Of a stretch of 21,085 nucleotides of DNA, positions 13,282 through 21,085 are shown in pieces. Numbering within the stretch: the stretch's first letter is position 1; each line of letters starts with the position of its first letter. Made by a program: the position numbers and the translations under genes. This DNA comes from Clostridia bacterium. GTDB taxonomy: Bacteria; Bacillota; Clostridia; Christensenellales; Borkfalkiaceae. Under the pieces are notes generated by a model that worked only from the letters and a program-made list of their open reading frames with translations, was not told where the DNA came from and did not search any database. The DNA is taken from contig CAAGAU010000011.1 of assembly GCA_900767885.1 (NCBI GenBank), positions 1 through 21,085 of the forward strand, given 5' to 3'.

Positions 13282-16108
13282 TAGTGTTACCTCCGTTTAA
13301 AATATCTTTTAAAAATTGTCCCGTATAACTTTGCTTAACCTCAGCCACCTGCTCTGGCGAGCCGCAGGCGACTACCGTGCCGCCGCCGTCGCCGCCCTCG
13401 GGGCCTAAATCCACTATATAATCGGCGACTTTTATAACGTCGAGATTATGCTCGATAACTATTACCGTGTTGCCCGAATCGACGAGCCGTTTAAGTATGG
13501 TAATGAGTTTATCCACGTCGTAACTGTGCAGCCCCGTGGTGGGTTCGTCGAGAATATACAGCGTTCTGCCCGTGGAACGTTTGGAAAGTTCGGTCGCGAG
13601 TTTTACCCTCTGCGCCTCGCCGCCCGAAAGGGTTGTAGCCGCTTGTCCGAGTTTTATATATCCCAGACCTACTTCCTGCAACGTTTTTATTTTATTGTAT
13701 ATCCTCGGCACGTTTTCAAAAAAGTCAACGGCCTCGTCAACGGTCATTTCAAGTACTTCGGAAATATTTTTACCCTTGTACTTTACTTCGAGCGTTTCGT
13801 GATTATAGCGTTTGCCTTTACACACTTCGCACGGTACGAAAACGTCGGGTAAAAAGTGCATTTCTATTTTTATTATGCCGTCGCCGCTGCACCGCTCGCA
13901 CCTGCCGCCCGCAACGTTGAACGAAAACCTGCCCGACTTATATCCGCGTTCGCGCGCGTCGGTCGTGGCGGCGTACAGTTCGCGGATAGGCGTAAACGCG
14001 CCCGTATAAGTCGCGGGGTTACTCCTCGGCGTTCTGCCTATGGGGCTTTGGTCTATCGCTATAACGTTATCGAAATAATCCACGCCCTTAATATCCTTAA
14101 AATCGCCTATGCGCATCTTCGCGCCGTTCAGCGCGTTTGCAAGCACGGGCAATAATATCTCGTTTACGAGCGAACTTTTACCGCTGCCCGAAACGCCCGT
14201 TACCGCGGTGAAAAGCCCTACGGGGAATTTTACGTCTACGTTTTTTAGGTTATTTTGTTTTGCTCCGAAAACTTCGAGCCACCTGCCGTCGGGTTGGCGG
14301 CGCATATAAGGTATCTCTATTTTTCTTCTGCCGGCAAGGTAATCGCCGGTGATAGAACGAGGCTCGGCGCAGATATCTTCAACCGTGCCTTTGGCTACTA
14401 CTTCGCCGCCGTGTACGCCCGCTTTAGGACCTATATCCACTATAAAGTCGGCGGCGCGCATGGTATCCTCGTCGTGTTCGACCACGATAAGCGTATTGCC
14501 TAAATCGCGCAGATGCAAAAGCGTATCTATAAGTTTACGGTTATCGCGTTGGTGCAAGCCTATGCTCGGCTCGTCGAGTATATACAAAACGCCCGTAAGT
14601 CCGCTGCCTATCTGCGTTGCGAGCCTTATTCTTTGCGCCTCGCCGCCCGAAAGCGTACCCGCCGAACGCGAAAGCGTAAGATATCCCAGTCCCACGTCTA
14701 TAAGAAATTTAAGTCTTGCCTTTATTTCCTTGATAATCGCCTTGGAGATGAGTTTTTGCGTTTCGTTAAACTGCAGATTTTCTATAAAAGAATACGCCTT
14801 GACTACCGATAAATCGCAAAGTTCGGCTATATTCATTCCGCCCACCGTAACGGCGAGAGCCTCTTTTTTAAGCCTTTTGCCGTGGCATTCCGTACATGGC
14901 GAACTTACCATGTATTTTTCTATTTCGCTCTTGGTATAGTCGCTCGTGGTTTCTCTGTAGCGGCGTTCGAGATTAGGTATAACCCCCTCGTATGCGGAAT
15001 AATAACTGCCGCTGAAAGTACGGGTGCTGTAAGACATATTTATCTTTTCGCCGCCCGTGCCGTAAAGCAAGATATGCAGAATATCCTTAGGCAGGTCCTT
15101 TACGGGAGTGTCAAGACTAAACCCGTAATGTTTAGACAGCGCGCGGAAATACATCGCGCTGATTTTCCCCACGTCGAGATTCCAGCCCGTAACGGTAAGC
15201 GCGCCCTGATTCAGACTTTTGTTCGGGTCGCCTATAACGAGTTTTTCGTCTATACGGGTGGTAAAGCCCAAGCCGTTACAAACGGGACACGCGCCGAAAG
15301 GATTATTGAACGAGAAAAGCCGAGGTTCGATTTCTTCTATGGAAATTCCGCAATCGGGGCAGGCATAGTTGGTGGAATACAGTTCGGACTTGCCGTCGCT
15401 CTCTATCTGTACCAGCCCTTCGGCGAGTTTAAGCGCGGCTTCCAGACTGTCGGTAAGGCGTTTTCTCATTCCGTCCTTTACTATAAGCCTGTCCACTACC
15501 ACGGATATATTGTGTTTTATGTTTTTTTCGAGTTTTATCTCCTCGGACAAATCGTAAACCGAACCGTCGATTTCCACTCTTGCGTAGCCGCTCTTGCGGT
15601 AACCTTCGAGTTGTTTGCCGTACTCGCCTTTTCTGCCGCGAACCACGGGCGCGTTCACGAGTATTTTACTGCCCGCGGGCATTGCCATAACCTGCTCGGC
15701 AATCTGATCGACGGTTATTTTTTCTATTTCCCTGCCGCACTTCGGGCAATGCGGAACGCCTACTCTTGCGTATAAAAGCCTTAAATAATCGTAAATTTCG
15801 GTAACCGTGCCGACCGTCGAACGCGGATTGTTGGAGGTGGTTTTCTGATCTATCGAAATAGCGGGAGAAAGTCCCTCTATACTCTCCACGTCGGGTTTTT
15901 CCATTTGTCCCATAAACATGCGCGCGTAACTCGAAAGACTTTCCATATACTTTCTTTGTCCCTCGGCGAATATGGTATCGAACGCCAGCGTGGATTTACC
16001 GCTACCCGAAAGTCCCGTAAACACCACGAGTTTATCGCGCGGTATTTCGAGGTCGATATTTTTAAGGTTATTCTCTTTTGCACCTTTAATTTTAATGTAG
16101 TTAATCAT
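13268..16108 (-). CDS. uvrA: Excinuclease ABC subunit A
   Basis: DNA damage sensor of nucleotide excision repair; the dimer loads UvrB. The 946 residues include both ABC ATPase halves: Walker A TGLSGSGKST (31-40) with signature LSGGEAQRIRLA and ILDEPSIGLH, and a second GVSGSGKSS with LSGGEAQRVKLA and ILDEPTTGLH. Zinc-binding cysteine pairs are intact (CPKCG, CPDCG/CPVCNG, CTECHG, CERCSGDG/CEVCKGKR). Length is normal. The ATG has only a weak RBS and follows a 103-nt gap after the DUF3267 gene, the largest gap in this array. I found no SOS box in front. Confidence 0.98.
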   Translation of the reverse strand: MINYIKIKGAKENNLKNIDLEIPRDKLVVFTGLSGSGKSTLAFDTIFAEGQRKYMESLSSYARMFMGQMEKPDVESIEGLSPAISIDQKTTSNNPRSTVGTVTEIYDYLRLLYARVGVPHCPKCGREIEKITVDQIAEQVMAMPAGSKILVNAPVVRGRKGEYGKQLEGYRKSGYARVEIDGSVYDLSEEIKLEKNIKHNISVVVDRLIVKDGMRKRLTDSLEAALKLAEGLVQIESDGKSELYSTNYACPDCGISIEEIEPRLFSFNNPFGACPVCNGLGFTTRIDEKLVIGDPNKSLNQGALTVTGWNLDVGKISAMYFRALSKHYGFSLDTPVKDLPKDILHILLYGTGGEKINMSYSTRTFSGSYYSAYEGVIPNLERRYRETTSDYTKSEIEKYMVSSPCTECHGKRLKKEALAVTVGGMNIAELCDLSVVKAYSFIENLQFNETQKLISKAIIKEIKARLKFLIDVGLGYLTLSRSAGTLSGGEAQRIRLATQIGSGLTGVLYILDEPSIGLHQRDNRKLIDTLLHLRDLGNTLIVVEHDEDTMRAADFIVDIGPKAGVHGGEVVAKGTVEDICAEPRSITGDYLAGRRKIEIPYMRRQPDGRWLEVFGAKQNNLKNVDVKFPVGLFTAVTGVSGSGKSSLVNEILLPVLANALNGAKMRIGDFKDIKGVDYFDNVIAIDQSPIGRTPRSNPATYTGAFTPIRELYAATTDARERGYKSGRFSFNVAGGRCERCSGDGIIKIEMHFLPDVFVPCEVCKGKRYNHETLEVKYKGKNISEVLEMTVDEAVDFFENVPRIYNKIKTLQEVGLGYIKLGQAATTLSGGEAQRVKLATELSKRSTGRTLYILDEPTTGLHSYDVDKLITILKRLVDSGNTVIVIEHNLDVIKVADYIVDLGPEGGDGGGTVVACGSPEQVAEVKQSYTGQFLKDILNGGNTNDKR

Positions 16109-16211
16109 AATTTCTTACTTGATATATGCGTACTTTTCCTCGTCTTTGCGAAGCGGAAAGTTCCGATGGAAAATAAACTCCGCGCCCCTATCCACAGGTG
16201 ATTGCGTTAAA
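16109..16211 (-). other. uvrA upstream gap
   Basis: This 103-nt spacer is the only sizeable gap in an otherwise overlapping gene array. It encodes no credible peptide. It contains an imperfect hairpin (16153-16183, GCGGA/TCCGC closing pairs). I see no clear promoter or SOS box. Confidence 0.4.
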
Positions 16212-16853
16212 TTATTCCTCCGTTTCGGTACGGACGTAAAATACCTGTTTAGGTCCGTCGTCTTTCATAAGGCAACCTTTGCGATATTTGAAAATCAATA
16301 AAATCGTATCGTACAAATCTCCCGCGCAACCGCCGAAATGTATGGCGAAAAGCAATCGGAAAATTATTCCCGTCGTAGTTTCGCCCGCGATTGCTATTCC
16401 GATTATAAACACCAAATCGAATAGCAAAAACGGCGATAATAACGCTATAAGCGAAGTTTTCTTGCCTATGTAAATATTCGGCACGCCGCAATAAGCAACG
16501 GTTTTTGTAAAACCGAAAGTGAGTTTTTCGCCCGTAAGCACTTTATACGCAACACCGTGTGTAAGTTCGTGAAGTACGATATAAGCAAACGAAGCAACTA
16601 CGAAAATCCCGAGCGGCAACAGTACCGAAGTCAAATACCACTTCAATATATCTTCTTCGCCGTCGGTCTTTGCCAAATCGACTAAAATTATCCTTCCGCT
16701 GCATACGATATCGGTGATAACGTAAACCGCAATCATTATAATAACAGCCGCTAAATTCATATAAACGGTAAATTTCTTACTTTTTGCGTCTACTACTTTA
16801 TCTTCGCGATAGCCTGCGGGCAATTCGCGGTAAAAATCTTTTTCTTTTGTCAT
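16212..16853 (-). CDS. DUF3267-type membrane metalloprotease-like protein
   Basis: A 213-residue membrane protein with about four TM segments. HELTHG (95-100) lies within a hydrophobic helix, and IHFGGCAGDLYD (171-182) follows; this pairing of HExxH with a GGxxGD block marks the DUF3267 family of putative zinc metalloproteases, reminiscent of site-2 proteases. Activity and substrate are unknown. Its ATG overlaps the uvrB stop as ATGA, so it is translated with uvrB, and it separates uvrB from uvrA. A link to repair or to clearance of a membrane regulator is possible but unproven. Confidence 0.82.
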   Translation of the reverse strand: MTKEKDFYRELPAGYREDKVVDAKSKKFTVYMNLAAVIIMIAVYVITDIVCSGRIILVDLAKTDGEEDILKWYLTSVLLPLGIFVVASFAYIVLHELTHGVAYKVLTGEKLTFGFTKTVAYCGVPNIYIGKKTSLIALLSPFLLFDLVFIIGIAIAGETTTGIIFRLLFAIHFGGCAGDLYDTILLIFKYRKGCLMKDDGPKQVFYVRTETEE

Positions 16854-18814
16854 TTCGTCCTCATCTTCCTTTTAAGTTGCGCTATGGTATCGCGGATTTT
16901 TATACACCGCTCAAAGTCGAGGTTTGCCGAGGCAACCTTCATAAGCGCCTGCAACTTCTCAATTTCCTCGGGTATATCCTTGGCTTTTATATCTTTGGTA
17001 TTATCCGCTTTTTTGCTTATTTCAAGCGTGTTGGTTATCTTTTTGATTATTGTTTTCGGCGTTATGCCGTGCGCGGCGTTATATTCCGACTGAATTTTCC
17101 TTCGGCGCGCCGTTTCGCCTATGGCGCGTTTCATACTGTCGGTAATTACGTCGGCGTACATTATTACCCTGCCTTCGGCGTTTCGCGCGGTTCTGCCTAT
17201 GGTCTGTATAAGCGCGGTGTCGCTGCGCAAAAAGCCTTCCTTATCGGCGTCGAGAATGACAACGAGTTTTACCTCGGGCAAATCCAGTCCTTCGCGCAAA
17301 AGGTTTATGCCGACTAACACGTCTATATCGCCGCGGCGGAGTTCCTGTATAATGTCTATCCTTTCGAGCGTGTCTATATCGCTGTGCATATACCGCACTT
17401 TTACGGTTTGCTCTTTAAGATAGTCCGTAAGGCTTTCCGCCATTCTCTTGGTCAGCGTGGTAACGAGTACTCTGCCGCCCGAGGCGACGACTTTATTTAT
17501 TTCCGACTGCAAATCGTCTATCTGCCCTTTTGTGGGTCGTACCTCCACTTCGGGGTCTAAAAGCCCCGTAGGGCGAATTATCTGTTCGGCGTTATTGTCC
17601 GAAATAGAAAGTTCGTACTGCGCCGGGGTGGCGGAAATATAAACCGTCTGCCCTATGCGCGCCGAAAACTCGTCGAAAGTAAGCGGTCGGTTGTCGTAAG
17701 CCGACTTTAACCGAAAGCCGTACCCCACGAGGTTGTCTTTTCTTGCTCTATCGCCGTTATACATAGCGCGTATCTGCGGAATGGTCATATGGCTTTCGTC
17801 GATAAAAACTATAAAATCTTTGGGGAAATAGTCTATCAGCGTAAAGGGCGGTTCGCCCGCCTTGCGCCCGTCGAAATAACGGCTGTAATTTTCTATGCCG
17901 CTGCAATAACCGACTTCGCGCATCATCTCTATATCGTAAGAGGTGCGTTGCAAAAGCCTTTGCGCCTCGAGCAGTTTGCCCTGATTTTTAAGCGCGTCCA
18001 CCTCGGCGCGCATATCGTTTTCTATACGAGCAAGCGAAGTTTCCATTTTTTCGTCGCCGACGGCGTAGTGGCTCGCGGGGAATATCGCCACGTGTTTAAG
18101 CGTGTTTATCGCCCTGCCCGTAACAAAGTCGCATTCGCTTATGCGTTCTATCTCGTCGCCGAAAAATTCCACGCGGATATATATCTGGTCGTTTGACGCG
18201 GGGAAAATTTCCACCACGTCGCCGCGCACGCGAAAAGACGAACGCGTAAAATCTATATCCTTGCGCTCGTATTGCCGCGAAACGAGTTTACGCATAAGTT
18301 CGTCGCGATCGAGCGTCATTCCCTCGCGCAGGGAAACCGCAAGCGCGAAATATTCCTCGGGCGCGCCCAGACCGTATATGCACGAAACCGACGCCACGAC
18401 TATTACGTCGTTACGCTCGGCAAGCGAACAGGTCGCGCTGTGGCGCAGCTTGTCTATCTCGTCGTTAATGGAAAGGTCTTTTTCTATATAAGTATCGGTT
18501 GACGGAATGTAGGATTCGGGTTGGTAGTAGTCGTAATAGGAAACGAAATATTCCACGCGGTTTTCGGGGAAAAACTCCCTCAACTCGTTGCAAAGTTGAG
18601 CCGCAAGCGTTTTGTTGTGCGCAATAACGAGCGTGGGGCGTTGCACGTTTTGTATAACGTTGGCCATAGTAAAAGTCTTACCGCTGCCCGTAACGCCCAC
18701 GAGAACCTGACTTTTAAGTCCGTCCTCAAAGCCCTCGGTAAGGCTCGCAATCGCCTCGGGTTGGTCGCCCGTAGGTTTATATTCGGAATGTAAAATAAAC
18801 TTCTTTCGTTCCAT
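16850..18814 (-). CDS. uvrB: Excinuclease ABC subunit B
   Basis: Damage-verifying helicase-like subunit of nucleotide excision repair. The 654 residues have Walker A GVTGSGKT (40-47), the beta-hairpin block YYDYYQPESYIPSTDTYIEK (93-112), the DESH box in FIDESHMTIPQ, helicase motifs V and VI (LREGLDLPEV, QTIGRTARN), and a C-terminal UVR domain (EEIEKLQALM to IRDTIAQLKR) that contacts UvrC. Start and length are normal. Its ATG overlaps the upstream stop as TGATG (1 nt) without a Shine-Dalgarno, so it is coupled to the small membrane protein before it. Confidence 0.98.
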   Translation of the reverse strand: MERKKFILHSEYKPTGDQPEAIASLTEGFEDGLKSQVLVGVTGSGKTFTMANVIQNVQRPTLVIAHNKTLAAQLCNELREFFPENRVEYFVSYYDYYQPESYIPSTDTYIEKDLSINDEIDKLRHSATCSLAERNDVIVVASVSCIYGLGAPEEYFALAVSLREGMTLDRDELMRKLVSRQYERKDIDFTRSSFRVRGDVVEIFPASNDQIYIRVEFFGDEIERISECDFVTGRAINTLKHVAIFPASHYAVGDEKMETSLARIENDMRAEVDALKNQGKLLEAQRLLQRTSYDIEMMREVGYCSGIENYSRYFDGRKAGEPPFTLIDYFPKDFIVFIDESHMTIPQIRAMYNGDRARKDNLVGYGFRLKSAYDNRPLTFDEFSARIGQTVYISATPAQYELSISDNNAEQIIRPTGLLDPEVEVRPTKGQIDDLQSEINKVVASGGRVLVTTLTKRMAESLTDYLKEQTVKVRYMHSDIDTLERIDIIQELRRGDIDVLVGINLLREGLDLPEVKLVVILDADKEGFLRSDTALIQTIGRTARNAEGRVIMYADVITDSMKRAIGETARRRKIQSEYNAAHGITPKTIIKKITNTLEISKKADNTKDIKAKDIPEEIEKLQALMKVASANLDFERCIKIRDTIAQLKRKMRTK

Positions 18815-19167
18815 CAGAATAACCCGTATAAAATTCTCGTAACCAAAAACGCCGCAAGCGAGCCGAGTACCGCCAAAAATATTTTATAGATAACACCGCG
18901 CGCGAGTTGCTTTTTTTCGCGTTCGCACAGCCGCGCTTTAAGTTTGGGCGTTATGCAAAGCACCGTTTCTTCGCCGCGCTTACATTTAACCAAATCGAAA
19001 TACCCTTCGAGCACGAGCGAATCGACTATAGAGCGTATCTCCTTAATTGTTTTTTTACGTATATCAACCAGGGCAAACAGGTCGTTTTCGGATATAATGC
19101 AACTTTCGCGTTCGCCGCAAAATGAAATAACCGCCCTGACGATTTCGCGCTCCTTACGGCTTAACAT
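18814..19167 (-). CDS. Small winged-helix-like protein with C-terminal TM anchor
   Basis: I do not recognise a named family. From the ATG at 19167 it has 117 aa. Residues 1-75 look like a winged-helix fold: helices from LSRKEREIVRAVISF and KKTIKEIRSIVDSLVLEGY, then strand pairs YFDLVKC and ETVLCITP. A basic linker leads to a single TM segment (about 92-115) at the C-terminus. The frame opens upstream to 19233, but that would overlap the preceding gene by about 70 nt and adds an atypical Cys/Arg-rich leader; the ATG at 19167 overlaps it by only 7 nt. It resembles its upstream neighbour and is coupled to uvrB. Confidence 0.75.
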   Translation of the reverse strand: MLSRKEREIVRAVISFCGERESCIISENDLFALVDIRKKTIKEIRSIVDSLVLEGYFDLVKCKRGEETVLCITPKLKARLCEREKKQLARGVIYKIFLAVLGSLAAFLVTRILYGLF

Positions 19168-19532
19168 ATCGCCACCGCCGCAAGCGCGCCCAAAAACGCG
19201 CCTATAAACGCGCAGACAAACGCCGCCGCACACACGATAAACGGCTTTAATCGCCCTATATCTCCGTTTTCTACGGGCGTTTGCAACAACGTTCCTTCAC
19301 CGTCGTCAACGAAAAAGTCTTTATCCAGCGGCTTTATTATAGCCTGCTTTTCGTCGATATACCTTATGTCGAGATAACCTGCGGCGGCAAGGCGTTTTAA
19401 ACGCTCCGTCGTTTGCTCTTCGGTAACTCCTTCCCCGCTCATTTCGCGCAGCTCGTCCGCAGAAAACAACTTATAATCTTTTCCGCAGGCAAGTCTGACG
19501 CTTTCGAGCAAAGTAATCAGTTCTCTTTTCAA
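19161..19532 (-). CDS. Small winged-helix-like protein with C-terminal TM anchor (paralog)
   Basis: A 123-residue protein with the same plan as the next gene: an N-terminal helical region (KRELITLLESVRLACG, LFSADELREM, EEQTTERLKRLAAAGYLD), a wing-like strand pair (DIRYIDEKQAIIKPL), a linker, and one hydrophobic, Ala/Phe-rich TM segment (96-122) at the very end. The shared pattern L-x-x-x-GY-[LF]-D-[IL] followed by [KT]P suggests tandem duplication. It may be a membrane-tethered DNA-binding or protein-interaction domain. The start is TTG at 19532, 10 nt after the preceding stop; no ATG alternative is available nearby, so the start is less certain. Confidence 0.65.
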   Translation of the reverse strand: MKRELITLLESVRLACGKDYKLFSADELREMSGEGVTEEQTTERLKRLAAAGYLDIRYIDEKQAIIKPLDKDFFVDDGEGTLLQTPVENGDIGRLKPFIVCAAAFVCAFIGAFLGALAAVAIC

Positions 19533-19542
19533 TATTCAGGTT

Positions 19543-19980
19543 TTACGCCTTTATCGGTTGCGGCACGAAAATCGCAGCCATAAGCATTCCGAAAAATACA
19601 ATACATATCGCCGCGCCGACAATACCTATGACCATAGCCCATTTAAAAGTAATCGACTTGCATTTTGCGTTGCGCACGGCGGCGGTAACTATAGCCGCGA
19701 CCGAAAAAGCAAAGCCGGCGCCGTAAAAAAACGATGCCAATAAGCCGATTAAAGCAAGAATAAGCGGCACACGCTTATACCTGCGCGCGGCGAAATAATC
19801 GCGACGGGCGTATTCTTCCGCCAACGCGGCGGAATTGCCGTCGAAGGCGGCGGAAGGCTGCCCGTTTTCCGCTGTTGCGGGGGCGGCGGTTTCGTTTTCG
19901 TCCGTTTTTTCGATTTCCGTTAAAGTCGGATTTTCGTTTTCGACTTCGCTTACCGAATTATTTTGTTCATTTATACTCAT
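19543..19980 (-). CDS. Two-TM protein with acidic disordered N-terminus (DUF4190-like)
   Basis: A 145-aa membrane protein. Residues 1-50 are rich in Glu, Asn, Thr and Ala and are probably disordered and cytoplasmic. A basic stretch (RRYKR, 66-70) precedes TM1 (about 71-100) and TM2 (about 113-138); TMs with a short polar turn resemble DUF4190-type proteins, but the match is only general. The ATG at 19980 has a weak AAGG site. It lies 12 nt after the hydrolase gene and 10 nt before the first winged-helix gene, so it belongs to the same transcript. Confidence 0.7.
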   Translation of the reverse strand: MSINEQNNSVSEVENENPTLTEIEKTDENETAAPATAENGQPSAAFDGNSAALAEEYARRDYFAARRYKRVPLILALIGLLASFFYGAGFAFSVAAIVTAAVRNAKCKSITFKWAMVIGIVGAAICIVFFGMLMAAIFVPQPIKA

Positions 19981-19992
19981 TTTAAAACCTTT

Positions 19993-20676
19993 TTAAACCT
20001 TTTCGGTAAATTTTACTATTTCGGTTATATCGTCAAGAGAATGGGGATGATGCCCGCACTCGGGTTTAATAAAATATTTTATGTTTTCGCCGTTTTTTAT
20101 AGCGTAGTCAATAAGTTTTTTACTATTATCCTCAAAGCGAACGACCTCGTCCGCGCCGCCCGCCACCACGAGCAAGGGGATTTTATGCGAGAAAAATTCC
20201 TTAAAGTTATCCACGGGGCAACCCTTGAAATTTTTGAGAGTTTCGCTCGTTAAACAGTATTCCTCCAGCATCTCTTTATACTCGCCCGTGTCCACGGTCG
20301 GGCGCGGCCACGATTTTAAATCGAGCACGGGCGCGTCGAGATAGACTTTATCCACGTATTCCGGATAAAAAAGCGTGTAGTTAAACGCGTACAGACCGCC
20401 GCGGCTGAACCCGAAAAGCACGGGCTTTTTGCAAAGCGGAAAACGCGTTAAAAGGTCGAGGTGAAAAGCGTGCATAAGCCTTACCGCCCTGTAACTGCCG
20501 TACATATTGCTGACGGAATAATACACGCGGGTGTAACCCCTATCCAAAAGAGCGCGTTCCGCCTGATCGAACGCATATAAAAATTCGGTTTTCCATACCC
20601 ACTTACCGTTGGGATTTTCGGGAGTGATAACCGTTGCTTTAAAGCCGTTAAATTCGTATTCCGTAATCTTTTCCAT
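19993..20676 (-). CDS. Alpha/beta-hydrolase fold protein
   Basis: A 227-residue serine hydrolase. The nucleophile elbow is GFSRGG with S91; the probable acid is D176 in AGGADEVV, and the probable base is H209 in ECGHHPHS. The N-terminal WVWKTEFLYAFDQAERALLD segment is typical of a group of clostridial hydrolases annotated as prolyl-oligopeptidase-like or esterase; no signal peptide is present. Substrate unknown. It is the first gene of the long minus-strand array, preceded by its own promoter (20711-20739). Confidence 0.85.
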   Translation of the reverse strand: MEKITEYEFNGFKATVITPENPNGKWVWKTEFLYAFDQAERALLDRGYTRVYYSVSNMYGSYRAVRLMHAFHLDLLTRFPLCKKPVLFGFSRGGLYAFNYTLFYPEYVDKVYLDAPVLDLKSWPRPTVDTGEYKEMLEEYCLTSETLKNFKGCPVDNFKEFFSHKIPLLVVAGGADEVVRFEDNSKKLIDYAIKNGENIKYFIKPECGHHPHSLDDITEIVKFTEKV

Positions 20677-20710
20677 ACAAGTTACCGTATAACTATTATT
20701 ATGCGCCTAT

Positions 20711-20739
20711 AGTTTAGCATTTTTACGCAAAAAAGTAAA
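20711..20739 (-). promoter_or_regulatory. Promoter of the hydrolase-uvrB-uvrA array
   Basis: On the minus strand, TTTACT (20734-20739), 17-bp spacer, TAAACT (20711-20716). Predicted start near 20704, leader about 28 nt. No SOS box overlaps it. Confidence 0.55.
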
Positions 20740-20797
20740 GGGTCGATATATATTTTTTTAAAATTTCAGGAATTTTTGCATAACACCCTAAAAATCC

Positions 20798-20826
20798 TTG
20801 CAAAAAGCCGAATAATATGTTACAAT
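20798..20826 (+). promoter_or_regulatory. Promoter of tRNA-Glu
   Basis: TTGCAA (20798-20803), 17-bp spacer, TACAAT (20821-20826), 18 bp before the tRNA 5' end. Confidence 0.75.
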
Positions 20827-20844
20827 AATCAAGAATTGATTTTC

Positions 20845-20919
20845 GGCCTCATGGTCAAGCGGTTAAGACGTCGCCCTCTCACGGCGAAATCAGCGGTTCG
20901 AGTCCGCTTGGGGCTACCA
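20845..20919 (+). tRNA. tRNA-Glu(CTC)
   Basis: A 75-nt cloverleaf with encoded CCA. The anticodon stem TCGCC/GGCGA holds CTCTCAC, giving anticodon CTC (codon GAG). The acceptor stem GGCCTCA/TGGGGCT pairs with G-U at positions 1-72 and 5-68. The T arm AGCGG-TTCGAGT-CCGCT is perfect. Confidence 0.95.
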
Positions 20920-20923
20920 AGTG

Positions 20924-20964
20924 TGTCAGTCTATAAGTCTTTTCTTATAGACCGACATTTTTTT
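20924..20964 (+). terminator. Intrinsic terminator of tRNA-Glu
   Basis: A 14-bp stem with one mismatch (20924-20937 with 20944-20957) and a 6-nt loop, followed by seven T (20958-20964), 4 nt after the tRNA. Confidence 0.9.
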
Positions 20965-20977
20965 ATCATTTTAAGCA

Positions 20978-21005
20978 TTGAAAAACCCAGACGATATGAT
21001 ATAAT
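20978..21005 (+). promoter_or_regulatory. Promoter of the gene at the right edge
   Basis: TTGAAA (20978-20983), 16-bp spacer, TATAAT (21000-21005). Confidence 0.75.
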
Positions 21006-21048
21006 TATACAAAGACAAATCGGAATTTATATATAAAGGAGAATATTG

Positions 21049-21085
21049 ATGAAACTATTTTTATGTTCGCACTTTTCGAGTGTAG
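21049..21085 (+). CDS. 5' end of a gene cut by the window edge
   Basis: An ATG at 21049 follows an AAAGGAG RBS (21035-21041) and a good promoter. Only 12 codons are present, reading MKLFLCSHFSSV. This opening is reminiscent of peptidase E-like (S51, class I glutamine amidotransferase-fold) proteins, but 12 residues are too few to assign it. Confidence 0.6.
   Translation, partial: MKLFLCSHFSSV

Noticed and set aside
19168..19233. N-terminal extension MCGGVCLRVYRR of the second winged-helix protein
   Set aside because: Long overlap with the preceding gene and no RBS; the ATG at 19167 gives a 7-nt overlap typical of this array.
20677..20844. SOS (LexA) box controlling the uvr array
   Set aside because: I looked for CGAAC-N4-GTTCG-like dyads here, before uvrB and before uvrA, and found none.
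20776..21036. Open frame spanning tRNA-Glu
   Set aside because: It runs through the tRNA promoter, the tRNA and its terminator, so it is not coding.

Overview
The window reads as chromosome of a Clostridia-type Bacillota, probably an uncultured gut lineage. This is inferred from AAGGAG-type ribosome binding sites, TTGACA/TATAAT-type promoters with 16-17 bp spacers, the pepP-efp gene pair, a class I lysyl-tRNA synthetase, CCA-encoding tRNA genes and REP-like palindromic repeats. I could not test the taxonomy. Most genes are housekeeping; I see no phage, transposase, toxin-antitoxin or CRISPR locus.

Layout. Bases 1-218 hold tandem copies of a ~100-bp palindromic repeat. Bases 223-5768 are a tightly packed minus-strand operon: ROK sugar kinase, SGNH hydrolase, cytidylate-kinase-like NTPase, class I LysRS, M3 oligopeptidase (pepF), then an intrinsic terminator. 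A compact divergent promoter with a palindromic candidate operator (5783-5860) separates it from a plus-strand pair, a YjjG-like HAD phosphatase and a Dabb protein. A composite repeat block (6842-7030) and a 32-bp perfect palindrome precede a second plus-strand pair, an XTP/dITP diphosphatase and a YfcE-like phosphoesterase. These converge, with a 4-nt overlap, on a minus-strand MATE exporter whose leader carries a terminator-like hairpin just before the RBS. A tRNA-Val(GAC) gene and a remnant of an MmcQ/YjbR gene follow.

Bases 10209-20676 form a long, almost gapless minus-strand array, read from the high coordinate: alpha/beta hydrolase, acidic two-TM protein, two tandem small winged-helix-like proteins with C-terminal TM anchors, uvrB, a DUF3267 membrane metalloprotease-like protein, uvrA, a two-TM coiled-coil protein, pepP, efp and an SDR oxidoreductase. 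pepP has its own promoter. A tRNA-Glu(CTC) gene with promoter and terminator, and the first 12 codons of another gene, close the window.

The best candidates for something undescribed are the membrane-protein-rich uvrB/uvrA locus, the MATE leader attenuator, two promoter geometries that predict leaderless mRNAs (HAD gene and pepP), a tRNA-Val with two A-C mismatches, and the composite palindromic repeats. None amounts to a clear new system from sequence alone.
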